Assembly (NCBI GenBank): GCA_037126765.1 | Contig: JBBCBC010000022.1 | Location: 1,612,001 to 1,676,000, forward strand | Direction: 5' to 3' | Origin: Stenogyne calaminthoides | Taxonomy: Eukaryota > Streptophyta > Magnoliopsida > Lamiales > Lamiaceae | DNA: 64,000 bases | Part shown: piece by piece, positions 9,395-21,565 of the stretch | Position numbering within the stretch: the first letter of the stretch is position 1 | How the letters are laid out: each line of letters starts with the position of its first letter | Program-made: the position numbers and the translations under genes | The notes under the pieces: model-generated | What the model was told of the DNA's origin: nothing | What the model saw: only the letters and a program-made list of their open reading frames with translations | Databases searched by the model: none

Positions 9395-11446
9395 AGGGGG
9401 GGGGGGAGGGGTAATAGGAGTAATGATTGATTTAATTCAATTTGGTTGTGTAGTTAGGATAGTTAATATTCTTTGATTTGTTTCTATACTTATCTTCCCT
9501 TGTATTATGGGAAGTTGACACGTGTTTTGCAACACACTAACCTCTCAAGTTTAAAAGGGTCATTTCGTGCCCGGTTAAATATCGATCCACGGGACTAGGA
9601 TGGTGAATATAGCCCAATTGCTATGTGTTGTCGCATGATTATAGTGTGAAACAAATTGGAAACTTAAAACAACCAACAATTAACTAAGCAAACAAGTAAC
9701 AAACAATAAACTAGTAAGCAAACAAGTAAAGCAACTAGATTAAAGTGTTTTGTGTTTTGTGAGTGAGAGGTGTTCGGGTGTTGATCCTCGGATGATGCTC
9801 GATTAAATATTGCCTAGGTGGTTATCTCTACGTCCGGTTACTCCCTAAAAACGATCACAATTCATTAACCCTCACCGTACTTGGTAAGCCTAGGATCCGG
9901 TTTCATTAAACTCCTAAGATCGGGATGGAATTCACTCTTTCTTACCCGGGTAATTGCAAAGGAATGGTCCTCTAACTAACTAACTACTCCCCACCCTTGT
10001 GTTCCCACTTGAAGCATAGAGATCACTCACATAAATTTCTTCATTTTCAACACTAGTGGCTAACTAGTGAATCAATGTGAACTAAGAGAATTCTAACGAT
10101 CCTACCCAACCCTCGTTGCAATAGGATGTGAATTGACTCAAAATCGGGAATCGCACCAATACATATCCGTCTACCCACATTTACCCAACTCTCGTTGCAA
10201 TAAACTAGACAAAACGAACAAGCTAATAGCATAAACCACCGAATTTGAACACTAAACAACCCCAAAATTCAAAATACAACCATCAATAGAGACAATCCAC
10301 CATTAACAAACAATTAATCAATCATCAACCCAATTCACAACACCCAAACACTAAGAAAATTAGCCAAACATAATTCTAATCAAACCCATAAATAATAAAA
10401 AAACATAAGCCCATAAACATAGCAATTAAATCAAAGAAAACAATAAAAGGGATATAAGTCACCAAATAAAGCAAATACAACTTGAATATTGTCTTGACTC
10501 TTGAATCCAAAGAAATTCTACTCTAGAAAGCAAGAAAATCTCTCTAATGGAGTGTTGGTGTGTGTGGAGGATGAGAATTTCTAAAACCCTATCTAAAACC
10601 CTCTTCCTCTCCTAAAAACTACCCCTCCCTACTACTGTTTTTTCCCCCTCTCAAATGCTACTCGTGCCTCCTTTCTTATAAAATCGCTCAATTCTTTCTC
10701 GCTAAAATGAAAGCACGACTTCTATTTTTTTTTTTGGATGCGCCTAAGGCGTCCAATAATAGGTGTGGCCCACCTGATTGATATCCAATTTCTCTCCAAT
10801 CTCGGTAGCTAGTGGTCAACTTTGGTGGCTTGGTAATTGAAATTGGTGGCTGAATGGCGTGGCAAGTGGGTCCTCTTGGTAATTAAACCAAGGAAATTTC
10901 AATTCGCAATTTTAATAGCTGAAGATTGAGAATGAGCTCATGTGGGCTTTCCATTTTTCTGAAATTTGACTTCAATTTGGGCCTTTTATTATGCTGCAAT
11001 GGGCCTTTTTTTTTTCCATTTTCCGTATTGGGCCGAGTGAATATTTTCCAGCTGTGCGTCATTTTTCTTCGGCTCATAACTCGAGCTCCCGAACTCGGAT
11101 TGAGTTGATTCTTTTTTTGTTGCGACCGTAGTTTCGAGTAGCTTCACGTGGTCTAATCCTCTTCTCAAATCTCTTTTTAGATCAAAGCAGTTTTTTAATC
11201 AAATCCAGCCAATTTCCACTCGTTTCCTTCACAATAAACCAAACAAGATCTTTCTCCACATTTGAGCACAATTAAGTGAAATTAGTTCAATAAACGCATG
11301 AAATGCTATCAAATTGAGCATCAAAATCACATAAATACGAGCAATTACGACACTCAATCAGAAGTTGTTGTAAATTGTAATTTCACGCTATTAATATCAG
11401 TTTTCCCAAAATCACCAATTCAACGGTGATCCTCAATTCACTCTCA
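9394..11446 (+). repeat. copia polypurine tract and 3' LTR (split by solo LTR)
   Basis: A long G-rich tract (9394-9411) is followed by the LTR: 9412-9515, then after the nested element 11366-11446. The halves match the 5' LTR continuously once the insertion and one copy of GAAGT are removed. The LTR would be about 185 bases, short for copia. Confidence 0.75.
9516..11360. mobile_element. solo LTR, 1,845 bp, inside the copia 3' LTR
   Basis: Begins TGACACGTG and ends CACTCAATCA, so it has TG...CA ends. It is flanked by a perfect 5-bp duplication GAAGT (9511-9515 and 11361-11365). No primer site, purine tract or protein domain occurs inside, so it is a solo LTR left by recombination between two LTRs. 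It contains the phrase ATCGATCCACGGGAC near 9580-9594, similar to GGATCGGTCCACAGGGA in the solo LTR at 38803-40358, which suggests related families. Otherwise AT-rich, no gene. Confidence 0.85.
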
Positions 11447-11812
11447 ATTCGTCAGGAGTCTTAGTTGCTCGTCGAGAGTCTTATTGACGCTCGTGGAGAG
11501 GCTGAGCTCGTCGAAAGTCTTAGTTGCTCGTCGAGAGTCTTATTGACGGTCATCAAGAGTCTTAGTTGCTTGTCGAGAGGCTGAGCTCGTCGAAAGTCTT
11601 TGTCGCTTGTCGAGAGTCTTAGTTGCTCGTTGAGAGGCTGAGCTCATCGAGAGGCAGGGCTCCTCGAGAGTTTTAGTTGTTCGTCGAGAGAGTGTGCTCA
11701 TAGAGAGTCTTAATTGCTCGTCGAGAGACTGAGCTCATTGAGAGTCTTAGTTGTTCGTCGAGGGGTTGAGCTCGTCAAGAGTTGTTGTCTCTAGTCGAGA
11801 GGCTGAAAATAC
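11447..11812. repeat. degenerate minisatellite (GTCGAGAG motif), right part
   Basis: Continuation of the array at 4385-4843 with the same GTCTTAGTTGCTCGTCGAGA and GGCTGAGCTCGTCGA units. It begins immediately after the copia 3' LTR and stops about 20 bases before the CACTA element. Confidence 0.75.
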
Positions 11813-12167
11813 AGGGGAAAACCACAACCCACTACTAAACAACCCCCCTGGAGTGACACTTTTTTGTGACGCTTATAACTAAGTGTCACATTGTATAAGT
11901 ATAATGACGCTCTCATAGTTTAATTACATATTGTGTCGCCTTCTAATAATTTTTAGATCTTTAAAACCCGAGCTCGATTCCCAGATAGCGCAAAAATATA
12001 TTTAATTTATCTTTAGTGACGCTTTAAAATTTTAATTATATTACATTCTTGAAAAATTTCCATAACACGCCAATATATCTGTAATCCTAATTAAGTTTTA
12101 CTTCCCTATTAAACTTTTTAATTGATCTCCAATATTTCTAATTAATCTCCAATACGCAAAAAATTCA

Positions 12168-12445
12168 TTGGCCGCCACTTATCCCTTCTACCCTAATTTT
12201 GGTCGTGTGAACTGTGTGCGATTACACCTTTATTGTGTGATTTTTTTTTTTGTTGTTGCGTACATCAAATTCGCCCTAATCGGGCTGGGTCTGTGTCGCG
12301 ACCTGATGCTCATACAGCTACTTTCAGTGCAAAACCAATTGGGGCTGCTGCTGCGCAGATCGATTCGAACTCACTGAGTCTATTGGTGTTTCCCACGTTG
12401 GTTGAGGCCAGCACTGCTGGCGCCCTATTTCGTCATCTGAATAAG
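12168..12445 (+). other. possible 5' exon of the CACTA accessory gene
   Basis: An open stretch ends at AAG followed by GTACGT (12446-12451), a strong splice-donor sequence. One frame gives a peptide ending AGALFRHLNK. I do not recognise a domain in it. It lies on the same strand and upstream of the recognisable accessory exons, which is the only reason to propose it as their first exon. The AT-rich stretch from 12450 to 14545 holds T-rich intron-like sequence and no other exon that I can support. Confidence 0.3.
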
Positions 12446-14547
12446 GTACGTTATAACTGATGGAACACCTCTGATTTTTGTCTAGAATGCTCAAGAATTT
12501 TGTAGCAATAGAGTAGTTGCCAGATTCATTATTGCTACTGTAGGGTGGAGGATGCTATAGCTTAAGTTCGCATAATTTTTTAATTAAACCAGAACAAATT
12601 AGAGATGTATTTGAATTAGAATGCTAGCATAAGCAGTTTACCGTTTGTCTCAATTTTTTGAAATATGATAGTGAACAAATTAAGCTGTATATGTGTGTAT
12701 TTGTTATAATTGTGTATTTTTCTTGCAGAATTATTTATATTTGTGTACTTTTTTGTGTGTATTTGTCTCAATTTATATGTGTGTATTTTCTCAGTTTATA
12801 TGTGTGTATTTGCCTAAATTTTTTTTTTTATTTAGATTTATTTATATGTGTGTATTTTTTATATATATATATGAAATACAGTATATGTGATTATTTGTTA
12901 GGATGGTCATAGTTTATATTCTGATTATTTGTGCTGTGTTTGGAGTTTGAGTTTTCATGAAGAAATTAGTCTATTGAAAATTGAAATTACTTGAAATTAA
13001 TTCAAATTTTGTCGAAATTCCGTATTCGAATAAAAGTATTCGAATAAAAGTGAAATTCAGTCTCTACTTTAAACTACTTGATTTTCTTATTTCTAGGGGT
13101 TCCTTTCTTCACATCTACACAAGAATTTCCGTCATCTTCATTTCTCCTTGCATATGCAGGTTTAATCTATGTATTTTTATTAAATTTATTTGATTCATAT
13201 CTCCTGTGCTGCATATTAGATCTAATTTCAATCATAGTCCGATTATTTTGTAAACTGGTGGTGCTAGGTTATGTTTTTTGGGGTGGTAGTTTAATTGGAA
13301 GACTAGTTCTCTGAATTGGATATGAAACGGAAGAAATATAAGTATTTCAGTTCGATTTTAGAATAGTTGTACAAGCAATCATGAAGGGTTGGTTGTTTAA
13401 GGATTCTAATATAGGCCCTTTTACAAGCTAATTAATGGAGTTAATGTGAATATGATTCTTTGATTTATTCCAAGCCTTCATAACAGTTTTATCAAGTGAA
13501 AACTTATTTTTATTTAGATGAAAGTTCCCTCCATAATTGTGTAATAAGTGATACTTTGTTGAGAGCAAAGGAAAATAACAAAACAGTGGATGAGTTTCTT
13601 TGTGAAAGTTTTGAATGAATTAGAAAATATACGGGTTATCCCATTGTTTGTTTTTATCGTTGATAGCTTTGAATGACCAAAATAATAGGTTGGTTTAGGA
13701 AGCTAATTATCATATTATTGCACTTAAAATTGTTGAGTTATGAGATTACCTATCGTAGCAACCTCTTTGCGTCGGTGACATGAGCAATAAGAGATTTAGG
13801 GGTTTTTTTCAACCTCCACTCAAGAGTATAGAAGTGTTTTTCTTCAAAGCTGGTGTGACCCATCTTTAAAAAAAAAGCACTTCTACTCTTTTAGTTGTGT
13901 TTAAAAAAACACACTTTGCCAAATGACCCTTGATAATCACTGGTTTAGGAATTAAGGTAACTAAAAGATGTCTTCTTGCATCTTAGTCTTTTTTTTTTTT
14001 TAATCAGAAACTGCATTCTATATCACTCCTAAATTCATTTTATCTCCCTGCATAAGAAGTAGATTTTTTGTTTTTCATTAATTGGTGGATAAGTGGAACC
14101 TGCTATGTATTTGTTTATAATATAAATTGTAAGTTTAGCCTTATTAAAGTGTGTTAATACCATATTTAAGAGAATCTTGTGGATCTTACCAAGGGAAAAA
14201 GAAGTAGAAGGGTTGAAAATATTAATCAAAGAAGAGGGTGAAAGAAAACCAATGGAAGTCTCTCGCAGAGTGTTGGTGTAGTGAAGAGTCAAAGGTGGTC
14301 TTTTTGTATTTTTTGTTTCATTACACGATATAATAATGTTTTACTTTTAAACCTTGGTTTTATTACATATTCTAGAAAACATGCGAAAAAAATAAATAAA
14401 ATAGAGCATTGAAGAAAATGCAGCATACAATTGGAAAAAGGAGTTTTGCTCAAGTCTATGAAGAGGCCAAGATAACTGTTTTTCATTTGCAAACCTCATG
14501 ATAGCTTATAAAGTGTTGGTTGATATAATATTTTCTTTTTCTTGCAG

Positions 14548-16056
14548 GAAGAACGTTTACGTATAGCTGGGATAGATGAGGATGATATGGACAACGAGGA
14601 GTTGGAAATAAGTGATATAACTAGAGCAGATATATTTTCAAAGTGCTACTCGCGAGATGGCAACTCATCTAATCCCAAAGTTACCAATGCATTGGTGAAG
14701 CTTCCTTATTCACTTCTCTAATTTTGTTTTCTTATAACAGTGTAAATCTAGTTATTCTCTTGTGATAACTTTTATTGTGTAAAATTTGTATATAGGAAGA
14801 AATGCAACAACTAAAAAACCAATTGCCACCTGGTGCACGAGACGTAGGCCCCAGAGATATATATTCTCAAGTCCTTGACGAAGATAAAGGTGGACGAGTG
14901 CGCATGTATGGTTACGGAGTAACTGCAAAGGATGTATATGGTAGTAATTCATTTGGCCAGGATGATATCCAACATATGGCTATATGGAGAAAGAAAAATT
15001 GGAAAAGGAACTTGAAGAGAAGAACAAGTTAATTGAAAGGTTGTTGAGAAATGAGGAGGTGAGAGGACATTCAAACATCACAAATGCCCCGTCAACCTCC
15101 CTCAATCTGTTAGGCCCTCTGCACCTGCCCAATCTGCTAGGCCCTCAAGTGCACTTTCTCGCCCATTGTAGGTACGTATAATTTTGTTACATATTCTTTG
15201 GTTATTTTGATTGGATTTTTGGGTCTGAAGTCATTTGATTGCTCATTAGACGGCTTATAGCCAAATGGGGCATGTTAGAGTTATACATAAAAAAGGCGAG
15301 TCTAGAGCTTTGTGTTAATCAATTAGTTAGAAAACTTTGTTAGTTGCTGAAATTATTGTTCTATTAAAAATAATAGAATTAGTAGACGGTTCCAGCTAGT
15401 TGAGTGAAGTGAGATTAGTTGAGAACTTTTGTATATATACTTGTAATTTCTCATTAATCAAAGTAAGCACAATTTATATATTTTAGTTTTTTCTCTAAAT
15501 CTCAACATGGTATCAGTTCATACTGATTCTATTGAATATGCATACATATAGGTGTAATTAATTCTACCCATATTCCAAAATGCAGAAATTTACTGTTTAA
15601 ACTATGTTGGATTATGTTTGATAGTTTCTTGATTTTGGTTTCTTGTTTACACACCATTGGCAAGATGTGCAAGGGTTATGTTGTTTCTTGTTGTGGAATA
15701 TATGGTTTATAATTCCAATTAAATTCCATGTTTTCCTCTTTTCTTGAATCTTGGACCCGAGTTTAGAATAATAATATTTATTTTAACAATAATATTTGTT
15801 TTAATAGGTGGAAGCAAATGTTCTCTTAAATGGTATTTCTGCTCCAGTCCATGTTGCGAAAGACACCATTGATAGTTTAAATATGGCTAAGCTCTTAGGA
15901 AATGGAGAATTATTAGGACGTAAATGGTGTGAGGTCAAAGTTATTGTGGTAATTAAATATGAGGAACTATTAATCCAAAAAGTTGGAGGTGTAAAAAATA
16001 TTGGACAAGCTATAGGACATAGCATCATTTGGCCAAAGCATCTGATAAGTTTCTAA
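14548..16056 (+). pseudogene. plant CACTA accessory protein (Ptta/En/Spm family) exons
   Basis: Exon 14548-14694 follows TTTTTCTTGCAG and ends before GTGAAG. The next exon, 14796-15058, follows TATATAG and ends before GTGAGA; it encodes LPPGARDVGPRDIYSQVL, DEDKGGRVRMYGYGVTAKDV and a coiled coil (EKEKLEKELEEKNKLIERLL). This order is characteristic of the plant En/Spm transposase-associated family (Pfam Ptta/En/Spm type). A third exon, 15808 to the stop at 16056, encodes an all-beta-like domain ending IGQAIGHSIIWPKHL that usually closes such proteins. A one-base frame change near 14985 separates the DEDKGG part from the coiled coil, and an LTR remnant sits in the following intron, so the gene is probably dead. 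Presumed role: DNA binding at the subterminal repeats. Confidence 0.7.
15273..15516 (+). mobile_element. copia-like LTR with primer site, remnant
   Basis: TGTTAGAGTTATAC (15273) to AATCTCAACA (15507) has TG...CA ends, a TATATATA box near 15431-15440, and is directly followed by TGGTATCAG (15508-15516), the initiator-tRNA primer site. No gag-pol follows, so only the 5' LTR and primer site survive inside an intron of the CACTA accessory gene. Confidence 0.7.
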
Positions 16057-17168
16057 TGATAATCTTTCATTTGGTTTTTATTTAGTTCCTTTCAAGTTCA
16101 ACTGTTCAAGTATTAATTATTTCACTTTCATTTGTTATTTTAGGTTCAACTAGAAGATGGAAGATAAGGAGAGTGCAGTCACACATAATTTAGGTGCAAT
16201 TTATTATTGAAGTAAAAGTTTTGGTACATTTGTTTGGATTGGTCTTAGTTGATAGCTATTACTTTCGTGATGTTACTTTTTAGATGTCATAGTGAATGAC
16301 GATATATATTTTTTTGATATATATTTGATTGTTTCGTGTTTACAAGTTAATGACAATATTTTATTATTATGATGTTTATGTATACGGGTACAAATGATTT
16401 GAATTATTATATTATTATATATATTTGAGAAGGTACAGAGATATGCATATATGTATAATTTCACCTATACGTATATTGTAATTAATATTATGTGACATAA
16501 GAAAGGTCACTAAATAATGTAGTCAATTTAGTTTTATATAACCTAGTGATGCAAAAAAAACGTCACAAAAAAATGTTTATCGTCATACATAATGGTGTCA
16601 CAAGATCACGTTTGTGATACGTTTAAGCATCACTAAAGGAGGCAGTTAAATTAGTTATATATATATTTTAGTGACGCAAAAAAGCGTCACAAAAAATATT
16701 GATCGTGACACATATTGGTGTCACAAGACAACGAATTTGTGACACATTTAAGCTTCACTGAACGAGGTAGTTATGTTAGTTATATATAACCTAGTGACGC
16801 AAAAAAAAGGTCACAAAAAGAGCTTATCATGACACATAATAGCGTCACAAGACAACGAGTTCGTGACACATTTAAGCGTCACTATACGCGGTTGTTAAGG
16901 TAGTTATAAGCTTTCACGTGACGTGAGAAAGCATCACTAAATCACATTATGGTGACGCTAATAGCGTTACTAAAGAGCACTAATATGACGCATACAAGCG
17001 TCACAATAGAAATTCATAGTGACGCTTCAATGGGTCACAATAATAGGTTTTTGAAACGCCAAATCATGTGACGCTTGACAAAACATCACTAAAAGCAAAA
17101 ACGTCATTATAAGCTAATTTTAGTGACCCTTTTGCGCGTCACTAAAACCAATTTTTCTAGTAGTGACC

Positions 17169-17348
17169 ACTATCAATTTATATAATGTGAAAATACAGCC
17201 TCCTTAAAAATTATTTAAATATTACCGAAACCCAAATGATTGAATTAATATAATAACAGAGCAATCGAACTTTATGTTTTAACAAGAGACTTTGGGCACG
17301 TAATAATGGAATCGAAGAAAGAAGAGTTGTTTATACGAAATACGAAAA

Positions 17349-17388
<40 letters not shown>

Positions 17389-17682
17389 TGTAGTGATGTG
17401 GGGATAAGAAATGGTGGATCAAGCAAAGAGGTCCTTATCTTGAAATTTGTTTTGTGTACGTGTTTGAAGATTGTTTGAGGTGTGGACGAAAAATGGGGAC
17501 ATTATTGACGATCTCATCCGTCTCTTGCCCTTCAAATTGTAATAAATAGGGATAGTTTTTTTTTTTTTTTTAAAAGACAATCAATTACAATAATTTTTTA
17601 ATATAATCAATTATAATAATTTTTTCTACCATCGGACACATGGCAACATCGTTTCATTTCGCTGTAGACCAAAACCGCAATC
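17169..17682. other. AT-rich intergenic DNA with TA microsatellite
   Basis: Contains an uninterrupted TA repeat at 17352-17386 and poly-T runs near 17550. No gene seen. Confidence 0.6.
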
Positions 17683-17866
17683 ACCACAAGAGGGGGACCA
17701 CCCGAAACTACAACTCGGAACCACAACCGCAACCGCAAACCAACAAGAGGGGGACCACCACAAGAGGGGATAAATATTCCCTCTCCGTGTCTCGAACTCG
17801 GGACCTCAAGGTCTTAAGCGATGGAGTTCTAACCACTTGAGTTATCCACACTTGACGGGGTTCTTT
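17683..17866 (-). mobile_element. tRNA-derived SINE
   Basis: On the minus strand the element starts near 17866 and shows an A-box-like TAACTCAAGTGG (complement near 17836-17847). A B-box-like GAGTTCGAGAC (complement near 17791-17801) follows about 45 bases later, then a repetitive GTGGTCCCCCTCTTG body. The box spacing fits a tRNA head. The tRNA species and family name cannot be assigned by eye. Confidence 0.5.
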
Positions 17867-18081
17867 TGCTTTTGGAAAAATAAGGAGAATCATCTCTTAA
17901 TTTTGGATGGATATTCTGAATTTATCTGTAATTTCTTTTTGGTCCTTGTAATTGGTATTCTTTTTCGTGTTTCTTTTAATAATTTTCTTATTAAGAAAAA
18001 GTTTATTTGCGTATCAAATCACAATATTCTTTTAAAATTGAAATATAATATAATTTTTTTAAATTTAATAAATAAAATTTT

Positions 18082-18360
18082 AGAGTAAAGTTCAATTTTG
18101 ATCGCACAGGACACGGGACCTCACAATTTTGGTCCCATAATTTTTTTTTTCATGCAGTTTGGGTCCTTCCGTTAAGCTTAACTGCACTTTTGGTCCCAAA
18201 CCTTGTCCTGTGGGACCAAAACTGCAGCTGACTTTAACGAAAAACGTAACAATTGGACCAAAACTGCATGAAAAAAATAGTTGTGAGACCAAAGTGGTGG
18301 ATGTTGGGACCAAAATTGTGAAGTACCGTGTCTTGTGGGACCAAAAATGAATTTTACTCT
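18082..18360. mobile_element. MITE with long inverted repeats (GGTCCC family), copy 1
   Basis: Starts AGAGTAAAGTTC and ends GAATTTTACTCT. The outer 55 or so bases form an imperfect inverted repeat, and inner GGTCC / GGACC motifs make most of the element fold back. A related copy occurs at 48401-48712. Flanks share AAAATTT on both sides, possibly an 8-bp duplication with one mismatch. No coding sequence. Confidence 0.6.
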
Positions 18361-21273
18361 AAAATTTCACTTTAACATATTTTTGGAATTCGAGATTCGA
18401 TGATGTACACTTCTTGAATTTTGGCCGTGAATAACATGAGTTTTAGCTTGAAAAATTATATAGGCGAATTTATATATTTCCCGACAAAGTCTCATGTGCA
18501 ACTGGTACACGGATTTAAGATTCGTGCACTCGCCCCAACCCTACCCATGTATTCACAGAACATGTATAATATATTCAATAGGTCCAGTATTTTTTTAAAT
18601 GGGTCATTTTGTTGCATGAATGCACGGTGCACAAGAGACCCACTCATATTTCTCGTAACATTCTACTATTTCAGGTTGATTTTCACGTCATTCATGATCA
18701 AGAAATATAATGTATGTAATCTCGAATCAAAAGATATTGTAAAGGTATGATTTTATTCACCAAAATTGTTTAGATTAAATTGAAATTTTGAAAAATTTGT
18801 GATTTTGTTCACAATTAAGTTCTAGGAAAATAATTTAGAAAATTGACATAAGTGATTGACATTATGAGTATGCATGTTTGATTTGGGATTTAGGTGGGAA
18901 GTCATGAATCTGAATTTTCATATATCAGAAAATTCTTATATATTTTAAAAGTATATAGTATTTGTTTTGAGATTTTGATAGGATGAGATTGTTGAGTCAA
19001 ATTAATATTTAATAGTGATTGATATTTTATTATCCCTTATCTACTAAAGGCGAATCACCCCCAATTCACGTGGTGGTATTATTTCAAATTTCTAAATTTC
19101 TGTGAGAAGTTATATATGATATTATTTTTAGTTTTTTTAATTTTTTAATCTAAGTATTTCATTATTTAATTTTGATCTCTACCTTCCATTTATCTCTTAT
19201 CTAATAATTATGAATCACCCCCTATTCATGTGGTTGCTATATTTCAAATCCTTTGAATTTTTACGAATAGTTATTTATGGTATTATTAATAATATAATTT
19301 TTTTAATTCCTAATATTAATTTTTCTAGTTCAATCTATGTCATTTAATCTTTTGTAGAATAGAGTTAATATAAATATTCTAATTCTTATCTTTTATCAAT
19401 TATTTTATCGGGTCTGTTTAAGGACTTTCTTCGTCTGTATCCAGTTCTTTTATCTCATCTTTTTCTAAAGACATATATTGGAAGATATTCATAGAGGTTT
19501 TTAAGGAAATTTATTTTTAAATATCACTCCATACTTTATTGATTTATACTCCCTCTTATTCTTTTTAAATATCACTAGCATGTAACCCGGCTTGCTACAT
19601 GAGATTGAAAATAATTTTTATATCATTAATTTTAAATTAAATACTTTAAATATTTAATTAGTTTGATTAATTCAATTTTAAACATAATTTTTATTTTCTA
19701 ATATTGTATGTGCATATTTTCATTCATTTCTTATTCTAAATTACTTCATCCCATTCTTCCTAATGTCTTTTTAGTCTATTAGAATAATTATAAAATAAAT
19801 ATCATTATGATATTTTCTCCCTTCATTATATTATATATATCCATAATAATTAATTTTTATGGTCATTTCAATTTTCTTATGCCAACATTAACCTTAATTT
19901 TTTATAATTAAATATTTATAACAATAATTACTATTCACTGTGAAAATTATTCACACAATATATTTGTAAAAAATAATTTATTTTAATAACCATGAAAAGT
20001 AATCATGTGGGGTATGTATGAGATAATGAGGGATGAAAATGTCAAAACGACATGTATTATATAAAATCTATATATATAGCAAAAATCGGTCAAAATTTAG
20101 AAACCATTGAATTTTTCCGCAAAAAATAGTTGTCAAATTTAGAAACGAATCTTTAGAAAAAATATTAACAAATTATAACGGATTGAGAATTTTTTTTTGG
20201 AAAAAATAGAAAAAATCATTGGAATAATTATTAACTAATAATAATAATGAGATTGAGAAAAAGCTAATTTTTTATCGAGCCAGAAACTCTCACACCTGGT
20301 ACTTTTTATAATAATTTTTAAGCTTAATTTAATATTTTGCTTTTCACGTTTGTAGTTTTTCTTATTAATTTTTTTTTTTATCTATACGTGTATGTGTTCA
20401 TTGCTAGATCATTAAATTGATATTTGTATTGTTTTGATCGACGATGGAATGGTTATGTTTTTAGTCTATTTGTTTGTTAGAACTTATTTGATTTGAGTGT
20501 TTTATTAAAAAAAATTGTACGATTTTAAGAGTAAAAATTAATTACCAATCACCCTCAAATTTTCTACGTTTCAGCTCCACTACTCTTCTATTAATTAAAA
20601 TAGGTTATTATCGAAAATAAAAACATAACAGCCAATTACCTCTAAATATTCGTGTTGGGTTTCATTGAAGTCGGCCGCCACAGAAGACGAAGGATCGTAA
20701 CTAGGCTCAATCTCCTATTTCAGCGACAGTACATACAACATAACCAATATTCTCTTCTCTCCTTTCAGCGCAACGCAAGGGTGGAGTTTAGAATAACAAC
20801 TGTACCACTATCACGAATCCCATCTTTTATCATTTTATTATACATAAAAGATATTACACTTATTACCCTTTGAACTAATTAATCTTCAGTTCATAACCCT
20901 TTAAACTAATTAAATTTCAGTTCAAAATGATACTTAATCATATATGTTTTGACATTTTTTAGAGTGCTTTAGGTTGTTTTTCCAAATTTATTTTGATGGA
21001 AGAGTGACCATTTAGGGAGGAAGTGGCTGAAATAACAACTTGCTTGTGTATTTTACATAATTTTGTACCTCGTCAACTCTTTTGAGCTGAGCATTTTTTG
21101 TCGAAATAAAATTAACTTTTAGTATTAATAAAACCGATTTTTTAACTTTTGAATTGTATTTATTCTAGTCCATCCGCATTTTCAATACTTGCCCTGCCAT
21201 TGACGCAACACTTTATCAAGGTTTGAGATTCTCTCACAAAAAAGAATTTCGAACCACACCGAGTAAATGCATC
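18361..21273. other. AT-rich intergenic DNA, no gene seen
   Basis: Low-GC sequence with short repeats. The phrase AATCACCCCC followed by ATTCA recurs at about 19050 and 19212 in a local duplication of roughly 80 bases. Open frames at 18421 and 20652 have no recognisable domain and compositional bias expected of chance. Confidence 0.5.
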
Positions 21274-21565
21274 TGAAAAAATTCCGTCTCATCTGAAAGC
21301 CTGAACATGTAGAGATGTGCGAAACTAATTCTTTTATTTAATTTTCCTCAACACCCCCTCGCTCATGGGCCGAATAATTGCCTTTCTGGGGAGGAGGCCC
21401 AACGAGTGGACAATTTTAAATAGGTGGAGTGCTTTCCACGAGAATCGAACCCAAGATCTGGGCTGAGCCTGAGGCTTTTATACAATGAAAGAATTTCATC
21501 TCATCTAAAAATTCGAACTTGTAAAGAAGTGTGGAATTAATTCGTTTATTTAACTTCCCTCAACA
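21274..21565 (-). mobile_element. TRIM with two 80-bp LTRs
   Basis: Direct repeats 21274-21353 (TGAAAAAATT to CTCAACA) and 21486-21565 (TGAAAGAATT to CTCAACA) flank about 130 bases. On the minus strand the first LTR is followed by a decayed primer site (TTGTATAAAAGCC, against TGGTATCAGAGCC in the copy at 5039-5051). The internal part carries a TTCGATTC motif and ends with a G-rich tract before the second LTR. No clear target duplication (GCATC left, CCATC nearby on the right). Same family as 4844-5060 and 25315-25644. Confidence 0.75.

Larger units (their letters stand above)
5061..11446 (+). mobile_element. Ty1/copia LTR retrotransposon, decayed, with nested solo LTR
   Basis: A 5' LTR remnant (5061-5201), a primer site TGGTATCA (5204-5211), gag-pol in copia order (protease, integrase, RT, RNase H), a purine tract (9394-9411) and a 3' LTR ending ACTCTCA at 11446 define the element. 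The 3' LTR is split by a solo LTR (9516-11360). The 5' LTR lacks roughly the first 45 bases seen in the 3' LTR, so no target duplication can be demonstrated. It inserted into the second LTR of a TRIM within a minisatellite. Several stops and frameshifts make it non-autonomous. Confidence 0.9.
11830..17165 (+). mobile_element. CACTA (En/Spm) DNA transposon, complete ends, non-autonomous
   Basis: The left end is CACTACTAAAC (11830) and the right end is the inverse, TTTTTCTAGTAGTG (17152-17165). Both are flanked by the 3-bp duplication ACC (11827-11829 and 17166-17168), exactly the CACTA pattern. Subterminal repeats of GTGACGC / GCGTCAC and GTGTCAC fill 11850-11900 and 16540-17150, the kind of array bound by the element's accessory protein. 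Exons of a plant En/Spm accessory protein lie at 14548-16056, but no TNP2 transposase domain was found in the 5.3 kb. It would need transposase in trans. A copia LTR remnant (15273-15507) is embedded. Confidence 0.9.

Noticed and set aside
12658..12912. Tyr/Cys/Phe-rich frame with apparent membrane segments
   Set aside because: Product of TATATGTGTGTATTT repeats in a CACTA intron; low complexity.
19560..19600. CTAGCATGTAACCCGGCTTGC, reminiscent of plant Helitron 5' regions
   Set aside because: No TC start, 3' hairpin with CTRR end or Rep/helicase sequence could be found, so not called.
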